In this document: positions 8,522 through 13,469 of the stretch, piece after piece
Numbering within the stretch: position 1 is the first letter of the stretch
Layout: every line of letters starts with the position of its first letter
Assembly (NCBI GenBank): GCA_937928015.1
Contig: CALFXA010000019.1
Span: 1 to 14,798 of the forward strand
DNA from: an uncultured Anaerolineales bacterium
GTDB lineage: Bacteria > Chloroflexota > Anaerolineae > Anaerolineales > Villigracilaceae
Length of the DNA stretch: 14,798 nucleotides
Direction: 5' to 3'
Translations under genes and position numbers: made by a program
The notes under the pieces: generated by a model
Databases searched by the model: none
Told to the model about the DNA's origin: nothing
The model's input: the letters and a program-made list of their open reading frames with translations, nothing else

Positions 8522-9340
8522 TTATTCTCCTTTGTCAGGGACAGGTTTTCGGCGCAGCAGGTCGCGCAGGTCCGTTTGCAGTTCGGGCGGGAAGGAGGGC
8601 AGGATGCGGCGCATGGTGATGCGCGCCGATTCATTTTCAGGGTTGACGAGGATTTGTTGCAGGAAGAAGCTCGTCTCGGCAGGCGAGGCCTTGTACAGTG
8701 CGATCAGGAAGGCTTCCAGGTCCGACTGAATGGAGGCAGGCGATTCCTCAACGATGGGCTCGACCACATCCAGCACGGGGGGCAGGTTCTCGAACTCGGG
8801 ATCGGAAATCATCGGGATGAGCGCCTGGAATCCGCTGGCCCAGGTGCGGGAGCGGGCGGGATGCAGCCACTCACGGATCAGCTCCAAAAATTGGATAGGC
8901 GTCTCCTTGCGCAGGCGGGTCAGGCTGGTCGTCAGCAGGGCGGAACGCACATTGGGGTCGCGCACCTGCGAGGTCCAGGCGGTGAGACGGGCCAGCAGAC
9001 GATCCTCCTGCGGCGGGATGCGCCCCAGCAGGAAGGCGGCCAGCATCAACGTTTCGAGATGGCCCTCGTCCCAGAGCAGGTCCGCCAGATTGAGCGCCTC
9101 GGTAGGATTCTCGCTGGCGAGCGATCCCAACTCCATTTCAATCTGACGGATGACCACGGGCGGCGTGCGATAGGTGGGCAGGTTGGAGCCAGGCGCGATG
9201 TCCTCGACCGTGCGCAGGGTACGGTTGACGTAAAAGTCCAGCATCTCGTGCAGATGTTTGAGGAACTCGTCGGGTACGAAGAAGAAATCGGCCAGACGAT
9301 TGGCTTGTTTGCGCAGGCGGGCGAGGTCAATGGCGGGCAT
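8522..9340 (-). CDS. Hypothetical all-helical protein, HEAT/ARM-like
   Basis: A 272-residue soluble protein that I cannot name. It is built of leucine-rich amphipathic helix pairs: EALNLADLLWDEGHLETLMLAAFLLGRI, then RLLARLTAWTSQVRDPNVRSALLT and QSDLEAFLIALYKASPAETSFFLQQIL. This suggests a HEAT- or ARM-type solenoid. The LADxLW...E...LA rhythm is faintly reminiscent of AlkD-type DNA glycosylase repeats, but I can assign no catalytic residues. The C terminus is basic (RDLLRRKPVPDKGE). The ATG at 9338-9340 has no clear ribosome-binding site. A 26-bp palindrome ends nine bases upstream and fills most of the gap from proS. Its stop lies one base before the start of the 7-TM gene, and the two are surely co-translated. 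Confidence 0.72.
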   Translation of the reverse strand: MPAIDLARLRKQANRLADFFFVPDEFLKHLHEMLDFYVNRTLRTVEDIAPGSNLPTYRTPPVVIRQIEMELGSLASENPTEALNLADLLWDEGHLETLMLAAFLLGRIPPQEDRLLARLTAWTSQVRDPNVRSALLTTSLTRLRKETPIQFLELIREWLHPARSRTWASGFQALIPMISDPEFENLPPVLDVVEPIVEESPASIQSDLEAFLIALYKASPAETSFFLQQILVNPENESARITMRRILPSFPPELQTDLRDLLRRKPVPDKGE

Positions 9341-9349
9341 GGGAATAGA

Positions 9350-9375
9350 TTGGGGCGCGGCATGCCGCGCCCCAA
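9350..9375. repeat. 26-bp perfect GC-rich palindrome between proS and the HEAT-like gene
   Basis: TTGGGGCGCGG (9350-9360), CATG (9361-9364) and CCGCGCCCCAA (9365-9375) form an uninterrupted palindrome that folds into an 11-bp stem. It begins seven bases after the proS stop on the minus strand. The sequence after it (AATCTATTCCC) lacks a true U tract, so it is a poor intrinsic terminator. A processing or mRNA-stabilising hairpin, or a binding site for a dimeric protein, is equally possible. Confidence 0.7.
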
Positions 9376-9382
9376 TGTGAAA

Positions 9383-10822
9383 TCAATAGGCCTTGGCGAA
9401 GTAGACTTTGCGCTTCGAGGGCTTGCCGCACACGATGCAGGTGCCGCCGTGGTCGGGCTGTTCGAAGGGGATGTTGCGCGTGGTGGCCTTGGTATCTTCC
9501 TTGACCTTGGCTTCGCATTCCTTCGACTCGCACCAGTAGGACAGCGCCCAGCCATCCTGAACGACCTGCTTGAGTTCCTCGTAATCCTTGGGGTCGTGGA
9601 TGTTGGCGTCGCGGTATTCGGTGGCGCGCTTGAGCAGTGAGGCCTGGATGTCGACCAGTAACTGGTTGATCGTGTCAACCAGTCCCGCCTGCTGGACGAA
9701 GGACTTGCCTTCCCTGCCAGGCTTGTCGCGACGGGCCAGGGCCACGGAGTTCTTCTCCACGTCCTTGGGGCCGATCTCGACGCGGACGGGGACGCCGCGC
9801 ATCTCCCAATCGTTGAACTTGAAGCCGCTGCTGACGTTCTCGCGGTCATCCATCTTGATGCGGATGCCCGCAGCCTTGAGCTCCATGAAGACCCGATCCG
9901 CCACGGCCATGACCCTGGACTTCTCATCATCATTCTTGTAGATGGGCACGATCACAGCCTGGATGGGGGCGAGGCGGGGAGGCAGGACCAAGCCCTGGTC
10001 ATCGCCGTGGGTCATGATGATGGCGCCAATCATACGGGTGGAGAGTCCCCAGGAAGTTGTCTCGCAGAATTGCAGGGTGTTGTTCTGGTCCACGAACTGG
10101 ATTTCGAAGGCCTTGGCGAAGTTCTGTCCGAAGTAGTGCGAGGTGGCCGATTGCAGCGCGCGCTTGTCCTGCATCATGCCTTCGATGGAGGTGGTGATCT
10201 GCGCGCCCGCGAAACGCTCGGTCTCGCTCTTCTGGCCCTTGATGACAGGCAGGGCTGCTTCGTTGACGGCGAAGTCGGTGTAGGCATCAAGGATGCGGAA
10301 CATTTCCTCTTTGGCTTCTTCGGCGGTGGCGTGAGCGGTGTGACCTTCCTGCCAGTAGAATTCAGCGGTGCGCAAGAAGAGTTTGGTGCGCAGTTCCCAG
10401 CGCAGCACCGAGCCCCATTGGTTGATCAGCACAGGCAGGTCGCGCCAGGATTTGATCCACTTGGAATACATGTAGCCGATGATGGTCTCGGAAGTGGGGC
10501 GCACGACCAGGGGTTCTTCCAGTTTTTCGCCGCCGCCGTGGGTGACCACCGCCAGCTCGGGCGAGAAGCCTTCGACGTGTTCCTTTTCCTTCTCGAAGAA
10601 CGACATGGGGATCAGGGTGGGGAAGGCCGCGTTGACATGGCCCGTTTCCTTGAAGCGCTTGTCGAGCGCCGACATACAGTTTTCCCACAGCGCCCAGCCG
10701 TAGGGTTTGACCACCATGCAGCCGCGCACGGGAGCGTAGTCGGCCAGGTCGGCTTTCAGCACGAGCTGGTTGTACCATTCGGCGAAGTTCTCTGCACGGG
10801 TGGGGAGTTTTTCGTCAGCCAT
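9383..10822 (-). CDS. proS: Prolyl-tRNA synthetase, archaeal/eukaryotic type (class II)
   Basis: This enzyme charges tRNA-Pro with proline in the cytoplasm. It has 479 residues. RPTSE (108-112) forms the substrate loop. Class II motif 2 is the RWELRTK...LRTAEFYWQEGHTAH region (141-164). Motif 3 is GLSTRMIGAIIMTHGDDQGLVLPPRLAP (259-286). The anticodon-binding domain follows. The C-terminal zinc-binding domain supplies C431, C436, C462 and C465, and the chain ends in tyrosine, as in type-3 ProRS. The roughly 180-residue INS editing domain of the E. coli type is absent. This architecture occurs in archaea, eukaryotes and some bacteria. The start ATG at 10820-10822 has GAGGA just upstream. The gene lies 37 bases downstream of the LOG gene in the minus-strand run, so it may fall under control of the leader at 12206-12313. 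Confidence 0.97.
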   Translation of the reverse strand: MADEKLPTRAENFAEWYNQLVLKADLADYAPVRGCMVVKPYGWALWENCMSALDKRFKETGHVNAAFPTLIPMSFFEKEKEHVEGFSPELAVVTHGGGEKLEEPLVVRPTSETIIGYMYSKWIKSWRDLPVLINQWGSVLRWELRTKLFLRTAEFYWQEGHTAHATAEEAKEEMFRILDAYTDFAVNEAALPVIKGQKSETERFAGAQITTSIEGMMQDKRALQSATSHYFGQNFAKAFEIQFVDQNNTLQFCETTSWGLSTRMIGAIIMTHGDDQGLVLPPRLAPIQAVIVPIYKNDDEKSRVMAVADRVFMELKAAGIRIKMDDRENVSSGFKFNDWEMRGVPVRVEIGPKDVEKNSVALARRDKPGREGKSFVQQAGLVDTINQLLVDIQASLLKRATEYRDANIHDPKDYEELKQVVQDGWALSYWCESKECEAKVKEDTKATTRNIPFEQPDHGGTCIVCGKPSKRKVYFAKAY

Positions 10823-10841
10823 TTTGTCCTCTTTTTTGATA

Positions 10842-10857
10842 CGTCATCGCAATGACG
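10842..10857. repeat. Short hairpin between the LOG and proS genes
   Basis: CGTCAT (10842-10847) and ATGACG (10852-10857) form a 6-bp stem around a 4-base loop. It sits in the 37-base gap upstream of the proS ribosome-binding site. No T tract follows on the minus strand in the usual position. It could be a weak RNA structure or the core of a dispersed intergenic palindrome. Confidence 0.45.
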
Positions 10858-10859
10858 AG

Positions 10860-11384
10860 TTATAACATTTCCACAGCAGTCTCGATGTCGGGAGCGAAGC
10901 GTAGCAGCTCCTGTTGGGCGGGGGAGGTATAGGTCCCCAGTTTGGCGAAGACCTGATCGAAGACGGACTGCCAGCCGTCCCCGACCAGGATTAGCGGCCT
11001 CCGGTGCAGAGACTCGATGATCATCAGGTTCCACATCAGGGAGATTTCGGTCAGGGTGCCTGGACCTCCAGGCAGGGCGATGGCCGCATCGCAGCCCTCG
11101 ATCAAGACCTGTAGCCGTTCGAATAATGTCTGCTTGCGTCGTTCTTCCTTGACCCAGCGGTTGACTCCGACCTTGCGCCACTCCTCGATGTCCGCGCAGG
11201 TCACGCCGATGACGTGTCCGCCTGCCTCGGCTGCCCCGCGGCTGACGGCTTCCATCGTGCCAATGTAGCCGCCCGTCAACACGGCGTGACCGCGCTCCGC
11301 CAGCAGACGTCCGAGAGTCTGGGCTTCCGTGTAGGCTGCTTCGCCTTCTTTGGGTTGAGAACCGCCGAATACTGTAACGTTCAT
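10860..11384 (-). CDS. LOG-family protein (cytokinin riboside 5'-monophosphate phosphoribohydrolase-like)
   Basis: A Rossmann-like SLOG/LOG protein of 174 residues from the ATG. Characterised relatives cleave nucleoside 5'-monophosphates, including cytokinin nucleotides, into the free base and ribose 5-phosphate. The N-terminal VTVFGGSQP strand and loop, LTGGYIGTMEAVSRGAAEAGG, and the family signature PGGPGTLTE (residues 105-113) are all present. The glutamate of the signature and the arginine of VSRGA are the expected catalytic residues. The frame extends four codons upstream to a TTG at 11394-11396, directly after the stop of the preceding gene. I prefer the ATG because LOG proteins usually begin two or three residues before the first strand, although neither start has a strong ribosome-binding site. 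The substrate in this organism is unknown; a nucleotide-salvage or housecleaning role fits the nearby MazG-like gene. Confidence 0.88.
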   Translation of the reverse strand: MNVTVFGGSQPKEGEAAYTEAQTLGRLLAERGHAVLTGGYIGTMEAVSRGAAEAGGHVIGVTCADIEEWRKVGVNRWVKEERRKQTLFERLQVLIEGCDAAIALPGGPGTLTEISLMWNLMIIESLHRRPLILVGDGWQSVFDQVFAKLGTYTSPAQQELLRFAPDIETAVEML

Positions 11385-11396
11385 AATTTTAGTCAA

Positions 11397-11852
11397 TCAT
11401 CCAATTATGGGTTCCGCTAATTTCCAGGGCAATAAGGCTTCAAAGTATATTCCTATTGCTCCATCCTGTTGAAAGATTTTTTGTGCTAGCGTTGTTGGTT
11501 TCACAAAAGTAATATGAGGTATACCTAATACTTGGTTCGTTAGAGCAGGGGCTTTTATAACCGAGCCCCACAGATAATATTCACCAGCATAATGCACAAA
11601 TTTGCCATTTCTGTTGCCAAGGCTATAAACTTCTGCGTCTTTTCTGATATCTATTCCTGAATCTCTTATAAAGTTTAGGATTTCGGACGGAAGTGCTTCC
11701 TGTACCACTAAAGAAAAGTTTCTACAAGCCGAACATCCACATTTTTCGCAACCGCCTTTGTCGATCAAAGTGTAAGAAGATTGCGTTCGTTCTTTGTCAA
11801 CTGTAACCTGCCAACCCATAATGGTTTGCAAAATCATGATCTTATTTGGCAT
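11397..11852 (-). CDS. Hypothetical protein with CxxCxCxxC cluster, AT-rich
   Basis: I recognise no named family. The 151-residue protein has a compact cysteine cluster, CEKCGCSAC at 35-43 (C35, C38, C40 and C43), followed by RNF. It could bind one zinc ion or an iron-sulfur centre. The rest is mixed alpha/beta with the blocks EILNFIRDSGIDIRKDAEVYSLGN, HYAGEYYLWGSVI and ILPHITF-like hydrophobic strands. No signal peptide or TM helix is apparent. Base composition is clearly more AT-rich than in the flanking genes, which suggests recent acquisition. The listed ATG (11850-11852) overlaps the end of the MazG-like gene. ATGs at 11835-11837 and 11817-11819 are alternatives, and none has a convincing ribosome-binding site. 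Its stop TGA is immediately followed by the possible TTG start of the LOG gene. Confidence 0.7.
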   Translation of the reverse strand: MPNKIMILQTIMGWQVTVDKERTQSSYTLIDKGGCEKCGCSACRNFSLVVQEALPSEILNFIRDSGIDIRKDAEVYSLGNRNGKFVHYAGEYYLWGSVIKAPALTNQVLGIPHITFVKPTTLAQKIFQQDGAIGIYFEALLPWKLAEPIIG

Positions 11853-12147
11853 CCCATGTACGGGCGTAATTGATTTCGATCTTCTTCAAGATGGCCTGTT
11901 CCAGGTCGATGTCGGTGACGGAGGCCAGTTGCAACAGGTAGAGCGCCACGTCCGCTAGTTCACCGCCGAGTTCGTTCTTGTCTTTGACCTCTTCGCCGAA
12001 CTGGAAATGCTCCAGAATTTCGGCGGCTTCGATGGAGAGGGAGACCGCCAGGTTGCGCGGAGTCTGTGGACGCTTGCTGTCCGCATTGTACCAACCTTTG
12101 GAGGCGACCAACTCGTGCATTTTTTCGGTCAGTTGTTTGATGTCCAT
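11842..12147 (-). CDS. MazG-like nucleotide pyrophosphohydrolase (dCTPase-like)
   Basis: A 101-residue all-alpha NTP pyrophosphohydrolase of the MazG/dCTPase group, which hydrolyses nucleoside triphosphates, often dCTP or damaged forms, to the monophosphate and pyrophosphate. The TPRNLAVSLSIEAAEILEHFQF block matches the family pattern. The metal-binding set is E40-x-x-E43 followed by E63-x-x-D66 in ELADVALYLLQLA. The ATG at 12145-12147 is chosen because the upstream GGAAGGAAAAG contains a ribosome-binding site. An in-frame ATG at 12243 would add 32 residues read through a low-complexity hairpin repeat and through the terminator stem, and is not credible. This is the first gene of the minus-strand run and lies just downstream of the leader and terminator at 12206-12313. 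Confidence 0.9.
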   Translation of the reverse strand: MDIKQLTEKMHELVASKGWYNADSKRPQTPRNLAVSLSIEAAEILEHFQFGEEVKDKNELGGELADVALYLLQLASVTDIDLEQAILKKIEINYARTWDAK

Positions 12148-12152
12148 CTTTT

Positions 12153-12190
12153 CCTTCCTCTCCCTCTGGAGAGGGGTAGGGGTGAGGGCC
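12153..12190 (-). repeat. CT/GA-rich hairpin element upstream of the MazG-like gene
   Basis: CCTCTCC (12157-12163) and GGAGAGG (12168-12174) form a 7-bp stem. It is embedded in a strand-biased stretch read on the minus strand as CCCTCACCCCTACCCCTCTCC. From general experience, very similar sequence occurs as a dispersed intergenic repeat in several bacterial phyla; its copy number here cannot be judged. It lies directly before the ribosome-binding site of the MazG-like gene. Confidence 0.55.
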
Positions 12191-12205
12191 TTTCCTAATT
12201 CCAAC

Positions 12206-12237
12206 AAAAAACGGCTCGCCAGGTCTGGGAGCCGTTT
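12206..12237 (-). terminator. Strong rho-independent terminator/attenuator on the minus strand
   Basis: On the minus strand, AAACGGCTC (12237-12229) pairs with GAGCCGTTT (12217-12209). The inner pairs CCA/TGG extend the stem across one bulged base, and a run of six U ends at 12206. It stands 58 bases upstream of the MazG-like start, with no minus-strand protein gene of normal size before it. It must therefore end a leader or a small RNA. Confidence 0.85.
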
Positions 12238-12256
12238 GGGCACGCAAGCGCGAACC

Positions 12257-12313
12257 TTATCCAGACCGGGTAGGTTGATTCACAGGGGACGGGACCGGGT
12301 TCAAGTGAAACAT
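12257..12313 (-). CDS. Possible 18-codon proline-rich leader peptide
   Basis: An ATG at 12313-12311, at the predicted transcription start, opens a short frame ending at TAA (12259-12257). It encodes MFHLNPVPSPVNQPTRSG, with four prolines in 18 residues. Its last three codons overlap the GGTCTGG segment that can pair with the terminator loop. If translated, it would be leaderless, as no ribosome-binding site fits. The proS gene lies in the downstream operon, so proline-codon stalling could in principle control readthrough. A frame this short can easily arise by chance. Confidence 0.25.
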   Translation of the reverse strand: MFHLNPVPSPVNQPTRSG

Positions 12314-12319
12314 GCGTCC

Positions 12320-12347
12320 ATTATACCCACGAATCAAAAATTGAGAA
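12320..12347 (-). promoter_or_regulatory. Promoter for the leader RNA and mazG-like operon
   Basis: On the minus strand, TTCTCA (12347-12342) and a perfect TATAAT (12325-12320) are separated by 16 bases. They match the -35 consensus at 4/6 and the -10 consensus at 6/6. The predicted start is near 12313. The position upstream of a leader, a terminator and then the operon supports the call. Confidence 0.6.
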
Positions 12348-12348
12348 G

Positions 12349-12398
12349 AAAATTGTCGGAGAGATTTGTCAAGCGGGTGGAGTAAAATTGTCAGAGAG
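12349..12398 (+). repeat. Direct repeat (15 bp, 14/15) upstream of the permease operon
   Basis: AAAATTGTCGGAGAG (12349-12363) recurs as AAAATTGTCAGAGAG (12384-12398), with starts 35 bases apart. The second copy supplies the GAGAGG ribosome-binding region of the permease gene. A third, partial similarity (ATTTGTCAAG, 12364-12373) lies between them. The pair could be tandem operator sites or a local duplication. Confidence 0.5.
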
Positions 12399-12404
12399 GT
12401 ACCC

Positions 12405-13469
12405 ATGCCACCGCTGTTGCAGTTCATCGTTCGCAGATTGTTTTACGCACTCGTCTCGCTGGTTGTCATCACCATGGTGTTGTATGCAGGCGTGATGTTG
12501 ACCCCGCCCGAGGCGCGCGCGCGCTTGTACCTCCCACCGGGCAAAGGCGGGGAGCGCGCCACTGAGGAATTTATCAACGTCCTCATCAAAAAATATCACC
12601 TGAATGACTCCTACCTGGTTCAATATGGATATTGGGCGAAGGAACTGTTGACGGGTTCGTGGGGCTATAGTCCCACCCTGCGTGCAGATGTGCTGGACTC
12701 TCTGCTGTATCGCACGCCCGCCACCCTGGAACTGGCTTTTTATTCGCTGCTCCTGTTGATTCCGTTGGGGTTGATTAACGGCCTGGCAGCGGGCTGGCGG
12801 GCTGGCGGCTTGTCTGACGGGATCTTCCGCTCGCTGGCTTTCCTGGGGACCTCGACTCCGCCCTTCATCCTTTCGATGGTGCTGCTCTCCTTTTTCTATG
12901 TGAAACTGGGTTTGCTGGAGCCTGGCCGCCTGGACGTGACCACCGAAATACAGTTGTCCCGCTCGGGCTTTGTGGAATATACGAGGGCGTTGACCCTCGA
13001 TTGCCTGCTCAACGGCCGCTTCGACGTGTTCCTGGTGGCCTTGAAACATTTGGTCATGCCGGTTGTGACACTCTCCCTCTATCATTGGGCCACGTTGGGC
13101 CGCATCACGCGCGCCACGGTCATGACCGAGCGTAACAAGGAGTACATCACAGCGGCGCGGGCGCGCGGCGTAAATGAAACCCGTCTGGTATGGCGGCATG
13201 CCCTGCGCGCCATCCTTGCTCCCTCGCTGACGGCCATCGCCCTTTCCGCCGCCAGCGTTGTGACGGGCCTCTTTGTGGTCGAGATCATCTTCGGCCTGAC
13301 GGGTGTTTCTGAGGTAATTGTCGTCTCGATGCGTAGTTATCCAGACGCCCCCGCCGCCCTGGGATTCGCGGTGTACAGCGTGCTGATGGTGCTCGGCCTG
13401 ATGTTCATCCTGGACGTGGTGCAGGCGATCCTCGACCCGCGTGTACGGGAGGAGGTTTTGAAGTCATGA
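12405..13469 (+). CDS. ABC transporter permease, DppB/OppB-like
   Basis: The first inner-membrane subunit of a peptide/nickel-type ABC importer, 354 residues long. A first TM helix (about 8-30) is followed by an extracytoplasmic segment and the conserved ELLTGSWGYS and RTPATLELAFYSLLLLIPLGLINGLAAG blocks that mark the BPD-transport permease domain. The cytoplasmic coupling (EAA) loop is EYITAARARGVNETRLVWRHALRAILAP at 246-273. The closing helices and RSYP...DPRVR match the DppB end. The ATG at 12405 is chosen for its GAGAGG ribosome-binding site; an in-frame extension to 12366 adds 13 unconvincing residues. Its TGA overlaps the next start as ATGA. Solute-binding and ATPase genes are not in the window and may lie downstream. 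Confidence 0.92.
   Translation: MPPLLQFIVRRLFYALVSLVVITMVLYAGVMLTPPEARARLYLPPGKGGERATEEFINVLIKKYHLNDSYLVQYGYWAKELLTGSWGYSPTLRADVLDSLLYRTPATLELAFYSLLLLIPLGLINGLAAGWRAGGLSDGIFRSLAFLGTSTPPFILSMVLLSFFYVKLGLLEPGRLDVTTEIQLSRSGFVEYTRALTLDCLLNGRFDVFLVALKHLVMPVVTLSLYHWATLGRITRATVMTERNKEYITAARARGVNETRLVWRHALRAILAPSLTAIALSAASVVTGLFVVEIIFGLTGVSEVIVVSMRSYPDAPAALGFAVYSVLMVLGLMFILDVVQAILDPRVREEVLKS

Larger units (their letters stand above)
12206..12313 (-). ncRNA. Candidate structured leader RNA / small RNA upstream of the mazG-like...proS operon
   Basis: A promoter (TATAAT at 12325-12320) predicts a start near 12313, and an intrinsic terminator ends at 12206, giving about 108 nt. The RNA holds a short hairpin near 12239-12256 (CGC-GCTT-GCG core). 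It also holds a segment GGTCTGG (12267-12261) that is perfectly complementary to CCAGACC (12228-12222) in the loop and upper stem of the terminator. Pairing of those two would compete with the terminator. I recognise no tRNA, SRP RNA, T-box or common riboswitch consensus in it. It could be an attenuator leader or a free small RNA. Confidence 0.5.

Noticed and set aside
8521..8634. 38-residue N-terminal extension of the 7-TM protein
   Set aside because: It overlaps the HEAT-like gene in another frame and is Cys/Arg/Pro-rich, while AAAGGAGA immediately precedes the ATG at 8520.
8033..9640. 535-codon open frame on the plus strand
   Set aside because: It is antisense to the 7-TM, HEAT-like and proS genes, has a low-complexity Arg/Pro/Gln-rich product, and shows no ribosome-binding site or motif.
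12148..12243. Longer N terminus (32 more residues) for the MazG-like protein
   Set aside because: It would be translated through the terminator stem and the CT-rich hairpin, giving an LTPTPLQRER-type string. The ATG at 12147 has a good ribosome-binding site and gives a full-length domain.
12230..12312. tRNA-like sequence (GGGTTCAAG near 12297 and paired GC-rich segments)
   Set aside because: The T-arm cannot form around GTTCAAG, and no acceptor stem or anticodon arm could be assembled on either strand.
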